Assembly (NCBI GenBank): GCA_963580455.1
Contig: OY756966.1
Span: forward strand, 15,937,001-16,001,000
DNA length: 64,000 bases
Source of the DNA: Euonymus europaeus
Taxonomy: Eukaryota > Streptophyta > Magnoliopsida > Celastrales > Celastraceae
Direction: 5' to 3'
Part shown: positions 23,601 through 36,506 of the stretch, piece by piece
Layout: every line of letters begins with the position of its first letter
How positions within the stretch are numbered: position 1 is the first letter of the stretch
Notes under the pieces: generated by a model
Told to the model about the DNA's origin: nothing
Database searches by the model: none
What the model saw: only the letters and a program-made list of their open reading frames with translations
Position numbers and translations under genes: made by a program

Positions 23601-26280
23601 AGGAAGCTTATACTCGTAAAATTTGACATTGAAGAACAATAAAAAGTCTATCCCGAGCTACTTTGATAGTCCGAAGTTGCTCAACTCTCTCTATGGAGGA
23701 GCTTTTAACGGTTTTGTCCATTTGTCATAGAAAGTTTGTGTTTTGGCATCGAAATAATGTAGGAAGCTTTATACTCGTAAAATTTGACATTGAAGAACAA
23801 TAAAAAGTCTATCCCGAGCAACTTTGATAGTCCGTAGTTGCTCAGCTCTCTCTATGGAGGAGCTTTTAACAGTTTTGTCCATTTGTCATAGAAAGTTGGT
23901 ATTTTGACATCGAAATAATGTAGGAAGCTTATACTCGTAAAATTTGACATAGAAGAAAAATAAAAAGTCTATCCCGAGCAACTTTGATAGTCCGAAGTTG
24001 CACAACTCTCTCTATGGAGGAGCTTTTAACGGTTTTGTCCATTTGTCATAGAAAGTTGGTGTTTTGGCATCGAAATAATGTAGGAAGCTTATACTCATAA
24101 AATTTCACATAGAAGAACAATAAAAAGTCTATCTCGAGCAACTTTGATAGTCTGTAGTTGCTCAGCTCTCTCTATGGAGGAGCTTTTAACGGTTTTGTCC
24201 ATTTGTCATAGAAAGTTGGTATTTTGACATCGAAATAATGTAGAAAGCTTATACTCGTAAAATTTGACATAGAAGAAAAATAAAAAGTCTATCCCGAGCA
24301 ACTTTGATAGTCCGAAGTTGCTCAACTCTCTCTATGGAGGAGCTTTTAACGGTTTTGTCCATTTGTCATAGAAAGTTTGTGTTTTGGCATCGAAATAATG
24401 TAGGAAGCTTTATACTCGTAAAATTTGACATTGAAGAACAATAAAAAGTCTATCCCGAGCAACTTTGATAGTCCGAAGTTGCTCAACTCTCTCTATGGAG
24501 GAGCTTTTAACGGTTTTGTCTATTTGTCGTAGAAAGTTGGTGTTTTGGCATTGAAATAATGTAGGAAGCTTATACTCGTTAAATTTGACATATCAGAACA
24601 ATTAAAAGTCTATCCCGAGCAACTTTGATAGTCCGTAGTTGCTCAACTCTCCTTATGGAGGAGGTTTTAACGCTTTTGTCCATTTGTCATAGAAAGTTGG
24701 TGTTTTGGCATCGAAATAATGTAGGAAGCTTATACTCGTTAAATTTGACATATCAGAACAATTAAAAGTCTATCCCGAGTAACTTTGATAGTCCGAAGTT
24801 GCTCAACTCTCTCTATGGAGGAGCTTTTAACGGTTTTGTCCATTTGTCATAGAAAGTTGGTGTTTTGGCATCGAAATAATGTAGGAAGCTTATACTCATA
24901 AAATTTGACATAGAAGAACAATAAAAAGTCTATCTCGAGCAACTTTGATAGTCCGTAGTTGCTCAGCTCTCTCTATGGAGGAGCTTTTAACGGTTTTGTC
25001 CATTTGTCATAGAAAGTTGGTATTTTGACATCGAAATAATGTAGGAAGCTTATACTCGTAAAATTTGACATAGAAGAAAAATAAAAAGTCTATCCCGAGC
25101 AACTTTGATAGTCCGAAGTTGCTCAACTCTCTCTATGGAGGAGCTTTTAAAGGTTTTGTCCATTTGTCATAGAAAGTTTGTGTTTTGGCATCGAAATAAT
25201 GTAGGAAGCTTTATACTCGTAAAATTTGACATTGAAGAACAATAAAAAGTCTATCCCGAGCAACTTTGATAGTCCGAAGTTGCTCAACTCTCTCTATGGA
25301 GGAGCTTTTAACGGTTTTGTCTATTTGTCATAGAAAGTTGGTGTTTTGGCATTGAAATAATGTAGGAAGCTTATACTCGTTAAATTTGACATATCAGAAC
25401 AATTAAAAGTCTATCCCGAGCAACTTTGATAGTCCGTAGTTGCTCAACTCTCCTTATGGAGGAGGTTTTAACGCTTTTGTCCATTTGTCATAGAAAGTTG
25501 GTGTTTTGGCATCGAAATAATGTAGGAAGCTTATACTCGTTAAATTTGACATATCAGAACAATTAAAAGTCTATCCCGAGTAACTTTGATAGTCCGTAGT
25601 TGCTCAACTCTCTCTATGGAGGAGCTTTTAACGGTTTTGTCCATTTGTCATAGAAAGTTGGTGTTTTGGCATCGAAATAATGTAGGAAGCTTATACTCGT
25701 AAAATTTGACATTGAAGAACAATAAAAAGTCTATCCCGAGCAACTTTGATAGTCCGAAGTTGCTCAACTCTCTCTATGGAGGAGCTTTTAACGGTTTTGT
25801 CTATTTGTCGTAGAAAGTTGGTGTTTTGGCATTGAAATAATGTAGGAAGCTTATACTCGTTAAATTTGACATATCAGAACAATTAAAAGTCTATCCCGAG
25901 CAACTTTGATAGTCCGTAGTTGCTCAACTCTCCTTATGGAGGAGGTTTTAACGCTTTTGTCCATTTGTCATAGAAAGTTGGTGTTTTGGCATCGAAATAA
26001 TGTAGGAAGCTTATACTCGTTAAATTTGACATATCAGAACAATTAAAAGTCTATCCCGAGTAACTTTGATAGTCCGAAGTTGCTCAACTCTCTCTATGGA
26101 GGAGCTTTTAACGGTTTTGTCCATTTGTCATAGAAAGTTTGTGTTTTGGCATCGAAATAATGTAGGAAGCTTTATACTCGTAAAATTTGACATTGAAGAA
26201 CAATAAAAAGTCTATCCCGAGCAACTTTGATAGTCCGAAGTTGCTCAACTCTCTCTATGGAGGAGCTTTTAACGGTTTTG
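23600..26280. repeat. segmental duplication, first copy (offset 4164)
   Basis: Matches 27764-30444 at a constant 4164 bp. Anchors: AACAGTTTT at 23869/28033, TTAAAGGTTTTG at 25147/29311, and TTTGTCGTAG at 24524/28688 and 25805/29969. 4164 is 26 monomers with a few 161-bp members. Confidence 0.88.
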
Positions 26281-27763
26281 TCCATTTGTCATAGAAAGTT
26301 GGTGTTTTGGCATCGAAATAATGTAGGAAGCTTATACTCATAAAATTTGACATAGAAGAACAATAAAAAGTCTATCCCGAGCAATTTTGATTGTCCGAAG
26401 TTGCTCAGCTCTCTCTATGGAGGACATTTTAACGGTTTTGTCAATTTGTCATAGAAAGTTGGTGTTTTGGCATCGAAATAATGTAAAAAGCTTATACTCG
26501 TAAAATTTGACATAGAAGAACAATAAAAAGTCTATCCCGAGCAACTTTGATAGTCCGAAGTTGCTCAACTCTCTCTATGGAGGAGCTTTTAACGGTTTTG
26601 TCCATTTGTCATAGAAAGTTGGTGTTTTGGCATCGAAATAATGTAGGAAACTTATACTCCTAAAATATGACATAGAGGAACAATAGAAAGTCTATCTCGA
26701 GCAACTTTGATAGTCCGTAGTTGCTCAGCTCTCTCTATGGAGGAGCTTTTAACGGTTTTGTCCATTTGTCATAGAAAGTTGGTATTTTGGCATCGAAATA
26801 ATGTAGGAAGCTTATACTCGTAAAATTTGACATTGAAGAACAATAAAAAGTCTATCCCGAGCAACTTTGATAGTCCGTAGTTGCTCAGCTCTCTCTATGG
26901 AGGAGCTTTTAACGGTTTTGTCCATTTGTCATAGAAAGTTGGTGTTTTGGCATCCAAATAATGTAGGAAGCTTATACTCGTTAAATTTGACATAGAAGAA
27001 CCATTAAAAGTCTATCCCGAGCAACTTTGATAGTCCGAAGTTGCTCAACTTTCTCTATGGAGGAGGTTTTAACGATTTTGTCTATTTGTCATAGAAAGTT
27101 GGTGTTTTGGCTTCGAAATAATGTAGGAAGCTTATACTCGTAAAATTTGACATTGAAGAACAATAAAAAGTCTATCCCGAGCAACTTTGATAGTCCGAAG
27201 TTGCTCAACTCTCTCTATGGAGGAGCTTTTAACGGTTTTGTCTATTTGTCGTAGAAAGTTGGTGTTTTGGCATTGAAATAATGTAGGAAGCTTATACTCG
27301 TTAAATTTGACATATCAGAACAATTAAAAGTCTATCCCGAGCAACTTTGATAGTCCGTAGTTGCTCAACTCTCCTTATGGAGGAGGTTTTAACGCTTTTG
27401 TCCATTTGTCATAGAAAGTTGGTGTTTTGGCATCGAAATAATGTAGGAAGCTTATACTCGTTAAATTTGACATATCAGAACAATTAAAAGTCTATCCCGA
27501 GTAACTTTGATAGTCCGAAGTTGCTCAACTCTCTCTATGGAGGAGCTTTTAACGGTTTTGTCCATTTGTCATAGAAAGTTGGTGTTTTGGCATCGAAATA
27601 ATGTAGGAAGCTTATACTCATAAAATTTGACATAGAAGAACAATAAAAAGTCTATCTCGAGCAACTTTGATAGTCCGTAGTTGCTCAGCTCTCTCTATGG
27701 AGGAGCTTTTAACGGTTTTGTCCATTTGTCATAGAAAGTTGGTATTTTGGCATCGAAATAATG
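26281..27763. repeat. satellite spacer between the 4164-bp duplicates
   Basis: Nine monomers. They begin with the cassette ATTTTGATTG, GGACATTTT/TAAAAAGC, AAACTTATACTCC, GGTATTTTGG, pass through CATCCAAAT and GGCTTCG, and return at 27247 to the TCGTAG/GCATTG series. Confidence 0.8.
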
Positions 27764-30444
27764 TAGGAAGCTTATACTCGTAAAATTTGACATTGAAGAA
27801 CAATAAAAAGTCTATCCCGAGCTACTTTGATAGTCCGAAGTTGCTCAACTCTCTCTATGGAGGAGCTTTTAACGGTTTTGTCCATTTGTCATAGAAAGTT
27901 TGTGTTTTGGCATAGAAATAATGTAGGAAGCTTTATACTCGTAAAATTTGACATTGAAGAACAATAAAAAGTCTATCCCGAGCAACTTTGATAGTCCGTA
28001 GTTGCTCAGCTCTCTCTATGGAGGAGCTTTTAACAGTTTTTTCCATTTGTCATAGAAAGTTGGTATTTTGACATCGAAATAATGTAGGAAGCTTATACTC
28101 GCAAAATTTGACATAGAAGAAAAATAAAAAGTCTATCCCGAACAACTTTGATAGTCCGAAGTTGCTCAACTCTCTCTATGGAGGAGCTTTTAACGGTTTT
28201 GTCCATTTGTCATAGAAAGTTGGTGTTTTGGCATCGAAATAATGTAGGAAGCTTATACTCATAAAATTTGACATAGAAGAAGAATAAAAAGTCTATCTCG
28301 AGCAACTTTGATAGTCTGTAGTTGCTCAGCTCTCTCTATGGAGGAGCTTTTAACGGTTTTGTCCATTTGTCATAGAAAGTTGGTATTTTGACATCGAAAT
28401 AATGTAGGAAGCTTATACTCGTAAAATTTGACATAGAAGAAAAATAAAAAGTCTATCCCGAGCAACTTTGATAGTCCGAAGTTGCTCAACTCTCTCTATG
28501 GAGGAGCTTTTAACGGTTTTGTCCATTTGTCATAGAAAGTTTGTGTTTTGGCATTGAAATAATGTAGGAAGCTTTATACTCGTAAAATTTGACATTGAAG
28601 AACAATAAAAAGTCTATCCCGAGCAACTTTGATAGTCCGAAGTTGCTCAACTCTCTCTATGGAGGAGCTTTTAACGGTTTTGTCTATTTGTCGTAGAAAG
28701 TTGGTGTTTTGGCATTGAAATAATGTAGGAAGCTTATACTCGTTAAATTTGACATATCAGAACAATTAAAAGTCTATCCCGAGCAACTTTGATAGTCCGT
28801 AGTTGCTCAACTCTTCTTATGGAGGAGGTTTTAACGCTTTTGTCCATTTGTCATAGAAAGTTGGTGTTTTGGCATCGAAATAATGTAGGAAGCTTATACT
28901 CGTTAAATTTGACATATCAGAACAATTAAAAGTCTATCCCGAGTAACTTTGATAGTCCGAAGTTGCTCAACTCTCTCTATGGAGGAGCTTTTAACGGTTT
29001 TGTCCATTTGTCATAGAAAGTTGGTGTTTTGGCATCGAAATATTGTAGGAAGCTTATACTCATAAAATTTGACATAGAAGAACAATAAAAAGTCTATCTC
29101 GAGCAACTTTGATAGTCCGTAGTTGCTCAGCTCTCTCTATGGAGGAGCTTTTAACGGTTTTGTCCATTTGTCATAGAAAGTTGGTATTTTGACATCGAAA
29201 TAATGTAGGAAGCTTATACTCGTAAAATTTGACATAGAAGAAAAATAAAAAGTCTATCCCGAACAACTTTGATAGTCCGAAATTGCTCAACTCTCTCTAT
29301 GGAGGAGCTTTTAAAGGTTTTGTCCATTTGTCATAGAAAGTTTGTGTTTTGGCATCGAAATAATGTAGGAAGCTTTATACTCGTAAAATTTGACATTGAA
29401 GAACAATAAAAAGTCTATCCCGAGCAACTTTGATAGTCCGAAGTTGCTCAACTCTCTCTATGGAGGAGCTTTTAACGGTTTTGTCTATTTGTCATAGAAA
29501 GTTGGTGTTTTGGCATTGAAATAATGTAGGAAGCTTATACTCGTTAAATTTGACATATCAGAACAATTAAAAGTCTATCCCGAGCAACTTTGATAGTCCG
29601 TTGTTGCTCAACTCTCCTTATGGAGGAGGTTTTAACGCTTTTGTCCATTTGTCATAGAAAGTTGGTGTTTTGGCATCGAAATAATGTAGGAAGCTTATAC
29701 TCGTTAAATTTGACATATCATAACAATTAAAAGTCTATCCCGAGTAACTTTGATAGTCCGTAGTTGCTCAACTCTCTCTATGGAGGAGCTTTTAACGGTT
29801 TTGTCCATTTGTCATAGAAAGTTGGTGTTTTGGCATCGAAATAATGTAGGAAGCTTATACTCGTAAAATTTGACATTGAAGAACAATAAAAAGTCTATCC
29901 CGAGCAACTTTGATAGTCCGAAGTTGCTCAACTCTCTCTATGGAGGAGCTTTTAACGGTTTTGTCTATTTGTCGTAGAAAGTTCGTGTTTTGGCATTGAA
30001 ATAATGTAGGAAGCTTATACTCGTTAAATTTGACATATCAGAACAATTAAAAGTCTATCCCGAGCAACTTTGATAGTCCGTAGTTGCTCAACTCTCCTTA
30101 TGGAGGAGGTTTTAACGCTTTTGTCCATTTGTCATAGAAAGTTGGTGTTTTGGCATCGAAATAATGTAGGAAGCTTATACTCGTTAAATTTGACATATCA
30201 GAACAATTAAAAGTCTATCCCGAGTAACTTTGATAGTCCGAAGTTGCTCAGCTCTCTCTATGGAGGAGCTTTTAACGGTTTTGTCCATTTGTCATAGAAA
30301 GTTTGTGTTTTGGCATCGAAATAATGTAGGAAGCTTTATACTCGTAAAATTTGACATTGAAGAACAATAAAAAGTCTATCCCGAGCAACTTTGATAGTCC
30401 GAAGTTGCTCAACTCTCTCTATGGAGGAGCTTTTAACGGTTTTG
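27764..30444. repeat. segmental duplication, second copy (offset 4164)
   Basis: Second copy of 23600-26280, with scattered substitutions (GCATAGAAAT at 27911, TTTTTTCC at 28038, TCGCAAAAT at 28100, TATTGTAGG at 29041, GTTCGTG at 29981). It ends where TGTCTATTTGTCG (30445) faces TGTCCATTTGTCA (26281). Its tail is part of the first 8-mer unit. Confidence 0.88.
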
Positions 30445-31062
30445 TCTATTTGTCGTAGAAAGTTGGTGTTTTGGCATTGAAATAATGTAGGAAGCTTATA
30501 CTCGTTAAATTTGACATATCAGAACAATTAAAAGTCTATCCCGAGCAACTTTGATAGTCCGTAGTTGCTCAACTCTTCTTATGGAGGAGGTTTTAACGCT
30601 TTTGTCCATTTGTCATAGAAAGTTGGTGTTTTGGCATCGAAATAATGTAGGAAGCTTATACTCGTTAAATTTGACATATCAGAACAATTAAAAGTCTATC
30701 CCGAGTAACTTTGATAGTCCGAAGTTGCTCAACTCTCTCTATGGAGGAGCTTTTAACGGTTTTGTCCATTTGTCATAGAAAGTTGGTGTTTTGGCATCGA
30801 AATAATGTAGGAAGCTTATACTCATAAAATTTGACATAGAAGAACAATAAAAAGTCTATCCCGAGCAATTTTGATTGTCCGAAGTTGCTCAGCTCTCTTT
30901 ATGGAGGACATTTTAACGGTTTTGTCAATTTGTCATAGAAAGTTGGTGTTTTGGCATCGAAATAATGTAAAAAGCTTATACTCGTAAAATTTGACATAGA
31001 AGAACAATAAAAAGTCTATCCCGAGTAACTTTGATAGTCCGTAGTTGCTCAACTCTCTCTAT
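29782..31062. repeat. 8-monomer HOR (1281 bp), copy 1
   Basis: Eight monomers: plain CGTAAAA with ACATTG; TCGTAG with GTTCGTG; AACGCTTTT; CTTTATAC; TCGTAG; AACGCTTTT; CTCATAAA with ATTTTGATTG; and GGACATTTT with TAAAAAGC. The GTTCGTG marker lies at 29981, 31262 and 32543. Confidence 0.9.
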
Positions 31063-32343
31063 GGAGGAGCTTTTAACGGTTTTGTCCATTTGTCATAGAA
31101 AGTTGGTGTTTTGGCATCGAAATAATGTAGGAAGCTTATACTCGTAAAATTTGACATTGAAGAACAATAAAAAGTCTATCCCGAGCAACTTTGATAGTCC
31201 GAAGTTGCTCAACTCTCTCTATGGAGGAGCTTTTAACGGTTTTGTCTATTTGTCGTAGAAAGTTCGTGTTTTGGCATTGAAATAATGTAGGAAGCTTATA
31301 CTCGTTAAATTTGACATATCAGAACAATTAAAAGTCTATCCCGAGCAACTTTGATAGTCCGTAGTTGCTCAACTCTCCTTATGGAGGAGGTTTTAACGCT
31401 TTTGTCCATTTGTCATAGAAAGTTGGTGTTTTGGCATCGAAATAATGTAGGAAGCTTATACTCGTTAAATTTGACATATCAGAACAATTAAAAGTCTATC
31501 CCGAGTAACTTTGATAGTCCGAAGTTGCTCAGCTCTCTCTATGGAGGAGCTTTTAACGGTTTTGTCCATTTGTCATAGAAAGTTTGTGTTTTGGCATCGA
31601 AATAATGTAGGAAGCTTTATACTCGTAAAATTTGACATTGAAGAACAATAAAAAGTCTATCCCGAGCAACTTTGATAGTCCGAAGTTGCTCAACTCTCTC
31701 TATGGAGGAGCTTTTAACGGTTTTGTCTATTTGTCGTAGAAAGTTGGTGTTTTGGCATTGAAATAATGTAGGAAGCTTATACTCGTTAAATTTGACATAT
31801 CAGAACAATTAAAAGTCTATCCCGAGCAACTTTGATAGTCCGTAGTTGCCCAACTCTCCTTATGGAGGAGGTTTTAACGCTTTTGTCCATTTGTCATAGA
31901 AAGTTGGTGTTTTGGCATCGAAATAATGTAGGAAGCTTATACTCGTTAAATTTGACATATCAGAACAATTAAAAGTCTATCCCGAGTAACTTTGATAGTC
32001 CGAAGTTGCTCAACTCTCTCTATGGAGGAGCTTTTAACGGTTTTGTCCATTTGTCATAGAAAGTTGGTGTTTTGGCATCGAAATAATGTAGGAAGCTTAT
32101 ACTCATAAAATTTGACATAGAAGAACAATAAAAAGTCTATCCCGAGCAATTTTGATTGTCCGAAGTTGCTCAGCTCTCTCTATGGAGGACATTTTAACGG
32201 TTTTGTCAATTTGTCATAGAAAGTTGGTGTTTTGGCATCGAAATAATGTAAAAAGCTTATACTCGTAAAATTTGACATAGAAGAACAATAAAAAGTCTAT
32301 CCCGAGTAACTTTGATAGTCCGTAGTTGCTCAACTCTCTCTAT
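31063..32343. repeat. 8-monomer HOR (1281 bp), copy 2
   Basis: Same order as copy 1. Private differences from copy 1 include TTGCCCAACTCTCC for TTGCTCAACTCTTC in the fifth monomer and CTCTCTCTATGG for CTCTCTTTATGG before GGACATTTT. Confidence 0.9.
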
Positions 32344-33624
32344 GGAGGAGCTTTTAACGGTTTTGTCCATTTGTCATAGAAAGTTGGTGTTTTGGCATCG
32401 AAATAATGTAGGAAGCTTATACTCGTAAAATTTGACATTGAAGAACAATAAAAAGTCTATCCCGAGCAACTTTGATAGTCCGAAGTTGCTCAACTCTCTC
32501 TATGGAGGAGCTTTTAACTGTTTTGTCTATTTGTCGTAGAAAGTTCGTGTTTTGGCATTGAAATAATGTAGGAAGCTTATACTCGTTAAATTTGACATAT
32601 CAGAACAATTAAAAGTCTATCCCGAGCAACTTTGATAGTCCGTAGTTGCTCAACTCTCCTTATGGAGGAGGTTTTAACGCTTTTGTCCATTTGTCATAGA
32701 AAGTTGGTGTTTTGGCATCGAAATAATGTAGGAAGCTTATACTCGTTAAATTTGACATATCAGAACAATTAAAAGTCTATCCCGAGTAACTTTGATAGTC
32801 CGAAGTTGCTCAGCTCTCTCTATGGAGGAGCTTTTAACGGTTTTGTCCATTTGTCATAGAAAGTTTGTGTTTTGGCATCGAAATAATGTAGGAAGCTTTA
32901 TACTCGTAAAATTTGACATTGAAGAACAATAAAAAGTCTATCCCGAGCAACTTTGATAGTCCGAAGTTGCTCAACTCTCTCTATGGAGGAGCTTTTAACG
33001 GTTTTGTCTATTTGTCGTAGAAAGTTGGTGTTTTGGCATTGAAATAATGTAGGAAGCTTATACTCGTTAAATTTGACATATCAGAACAATTAAAAGTCTA
33101 TCCCGAGCAACTTTGATAGTCCGTAGTTGCCCAACTCTCCTTATGGAGGAGGTTTTAACGCTTTTGTCCATTTGTCATAGAAAGTTGGTGTTTTGGCATC
33201 GAAATAATGTAGGAAGCTTATACTCGTTAAATTTGACATATCAGAACAATTAAAAGTCTATCCCGAGTAACTTTGATAGTCCGAAGTTGCTCAACTCTCT
33301 CTATGGAGGAGCTTTTAACGGTTTTGTCCATTTGTCATAGAAAGTTGGTGTTTTGGCATCGAAATAATGTAGGAAGCTTATACTCATAAAATTTGACATA
33401 GAAGAACAATAAAAAGTCTATCCCGAGCAATTTTGATTGTCCGAAGTTGCTCAGCTCTCTCTATGGAGGACATTTTAACGGTTTTGTCAATTTGTCATAG
33501 AAAGTTGGTGTTTTGGCATCGAAATAATGTAAAAAGCTTATACTCGTAAAATTTGACATAGAAGAACAATAAAAAGTCTATCCCGAGCAACTTTGATAGT
33601 CCGAAGTTGCTCAAGTCTCTTTAT
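32344..33624. repeat. 8-monomer HOR (1281 bp), copy 3
   Basis: Shares TTGCCCAACTC with copy 2, so copies 2 and 3 are the closest pair. One visible private change is AACTGTTTTG (32517). The last 40 bp switch to CAAGTCTCTTTATGG, marking the edge of the HOR. Confidence 0.9.
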
Positions 33625-35386
33625 GGAGGAGCTTTTAACGGTTTTGTCCACTTGTCATAGAAAGTTGGTGTTTTGGCATCGAAATAATGTAGAAAGCTTA
33701 TACTCATAAAATTTGACATAGAAGAACAATAAAAAGTCTATCCCGAGCAACTTTGATAGTCCGAAGTTGCTCAAGTCTCTCTATGGAGGAGCTTTTAACG
33801 GTTTTGTCGATTTGTCATAGAAAGTTGGTGTTTTGGCATTGAAATAATGTAGGAAGCTTATACTCGTTAAATTTGACATATCAGAACAATTAAAAGTCTA
33901 TCCCGAGCAACTTTGATAGTCCGTAGTTGCTCAACTCTCCTTATGGAGGAGGTTTTAACGCTTTTGTCCATTTGTCATAGAAAGTTGGTGTTTTGGCATC
34001 GAAATAATGTAGGAAGCTTATACTCGTTAAATTTGACATATCAGAACAATTAAAAGTCTATCCCGAGTAACATTGATAGTCCGTAGTTGCTCAACTCTCT
34101 CTATGGAGGAGCTTTTAACGGTTTTGTCCATTTGTCATAGAAAGTTGGTGTTTTGGCATCGAAATAATGTAGGAAGCTTATACTCGTAAAATTTGACATA
34201 GAAGAACAATAAAAAGTCTATCCCGAGCAACTTTGATAGTCCGATGTTGCTCAACTCTCCTTATGGAGGAGGTTTTAACGCTTTTGTCCATTTGTCATAG
34301 AAAGTTGGTGTTTTGGCATCGAAATAATGTAGGAAGCTTATACTCGTTAAATTTGACATATCAGAACAATTAAAAGTCTATCCCGAGCAACTTTGATAGT
34401 CCGTAGTTGCTCAACTCTCTCTATGGAGGAGCTTTTAACGGTTTTGTCCATTTGTCATAGAAAGTTGGTGTTTTGGCATCGAAATAATGTAGGAAGCTTA
34501 TACTCGTAAAATTTGACATAGAAGAACAATAAAAAGTCTATCCCGAGCAACTTTGATAGTCCGAAGTTGCTCAAGTCTCTTTATGGAGGAGCTTTTAACG
34601 GTTTTATCCATTTGTCATAGAAAGTTGGTGTTTTGGCTTCGAAATAATGTAGGAAGCTTATACTCGTTAAATTTGACATAGAAGAACCAATAAAAAGTCT
34701 ATCCCGAGCAACTTTGATAGTCCGAAGTTGCTCAACTCTCTATATGGACGAGGTTTTAACGATTTTGTCCATTTGTCATAGAAAGTTGTTGTTTTGGCAT
34801 CGAAATAATGTAGGAAGCTTATACTCATAAAATTTGACATAGAAGAACAATAAAAAGTCTATCCCGAGCAATTTTGATTGTCCGAAGTTGCTCAGCTCTC
34901 TCTATGGAGGATATTTTAACGGTTTTGTCCATTTGTCATAGAAAGTTGGTGTTTTGGCATCGAAATAATGTAGGAAGCTTATACTCGTTAAATTTGACAT
35001 ATCAGAACAATTAAAAGTCTATCCCGAGCAACTTTGATAGTCCGTAGTTGCTCATCTCTCTCTATGGAGGAGCTTTTAACGGTTTTGTCCATTTGTCATA
35101 GAAAGTTGGTGTTTTGGCATCGAAATAATGTAGGAAGCTTATACTCGTAAAATTTGACATAGAAGAACAATAAAATGTCTATCCCGAGCAACTTTGATAG
35201 TCCGAAGTTGCTCAAGTCTCTTTATGGAGGAGTTTTTAACGGTTTTGTCCATTTGTCATAGAAAGTTGGTGTTTTGGCATCGAAATAATGTAGGAAGCTT
35301 ATAGTCGTTAAATTTGACATAGAAGAACCAATAAAAAGTCTATCCCTAGCAACTTTGATAGTCGGAAGTTGCTCAACTCTCTCTAT
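33625..35386. repeat. distant copy of the 11.7-13.6 kb region
   Basis: From about 33.8 kb the variant order follows 11.9-13.1 kb at offset 21940 (TTTTATCC with GGCTTCG at 34597 and 12657). After the loss of one monomer it follows at offset 21780 up to the CCAATAAAAA monomer at 35222 (counterpart 13442). This shows exchange over more than 20 kb. Confidence 0.8.
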
Positions 35387-35866
35387 GGAGGAGCTTTCAA
35401 CGGTTTTGTCCATTTGTCATAGAAAGTTGGTGTTTTGGCATCGAAATAATGTAGGAAGCTTATACTCATAAAATTTGACATAGAAAAACAATAAAAAGTC
35501 TATTCCAAGCAACTTTGATAGTCCGAAGTTGCTCAAGTCTCTTTATGGGGGAGCTTTTAACGGTTTTGTCCATTTGTCATAGAAAGTTGGTGTTTTGGCA
35601 TCGAAATAATGTAGGAAGCCTATACTCATAAAATTTGACATAGAAGAACAATAAAAAGTCTATCTCGAGCAACTTTGATAGTCCGTAGTTGCTCATCTCT
35701 CTCTATGGAGGAGCTTTTAACGGTTTTGTCCATTTGTCATAGAAAGTTGGTATTTTGACATCGAAATAATGTAGGAAGCTTATACTCGTAAAATTTGACA
35801 TAGAAGAAAAATAAAAATTCTATCCCTAGCAACTTTGATAGTCCGAAGTTGCTCAACTCTCTCTAT
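35387..35866. repeat. 3-monomer HOR (480 bp), copy 1
   Basis: Order: GCTTTCAACGG with GAAAAACAAT and TATTCCAAGC; ATGGGGGAGC with GAAGCCTATAC; GGTATTTTGACATCG with AAAAATTCTATCCCTAGC. Markers repeat at 480 bp. Confidence 0.9.
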
Positions 35867-36346
35867 GGAGGAGCTTTCAACGGTTTTGTCCATTTGTCAT
35901 AGAAAGTTGGTGTTTTGGCATCGAAATAATGTAGGAAGCTTATTCTCATAAAATTTGACATAGAAAAACAATAAAAAGTCTATTCCAAGCAACTTTGATA
36001 GTCCGAAGTTGCCCAAGTCTCTTTATGGGGGAGCTTTTAACAGTTTTGTCCATTTGTCATAGAAAGTTGGTGTTTTGGCATCGAAATAATGTAGGAAGCC
36101 TATACTCATAAAATTTGACATAGAAGAACAATAAAAAGTCTATCTCGAGCAACTTTGATAGTCCGTAGTTGCTCATCTCTCTCTATGGAGGAGCTTTTAA
36201 CGGTTTTGTCCATTTGTCATAGAAAGTTGGTATTTTGACATCGAAATAATGTAGGAAGCTTATACTCGTAAAATTTGACATAGAAGAAAAATAAAAATTC
36301 TATCCCTAGCAACTTTGATAGTCCGAAGTTGCTCAACTCTCTCTAT
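35867..36346. repeat. 3-monomer HOR (480 bp), copy 2
   Basis: Repeat of 35387-35866 with small changes (TTATTCTCAT at about 35940, TTGCCCAAG at 36010, AACAGTTTT at 36040). A third, partial copy continues from 36347 to about 36506. Confidence 0.9.
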
Positions 36347-36506
36347 GGAGGAGCTTTCAACGGTTTTGTCCATTTGTCATAGAAAGTTGGTGTTTTGGCA
36401 TCGAAATAATGTAGGAAGCTTATACTCATAAAATTTGACATAGAAAAACAATAAAAAGTCTATTCCAAGCAACTTTGATAGTCCGAAGTTGCTCAAGTCT
36501 CTTTAT

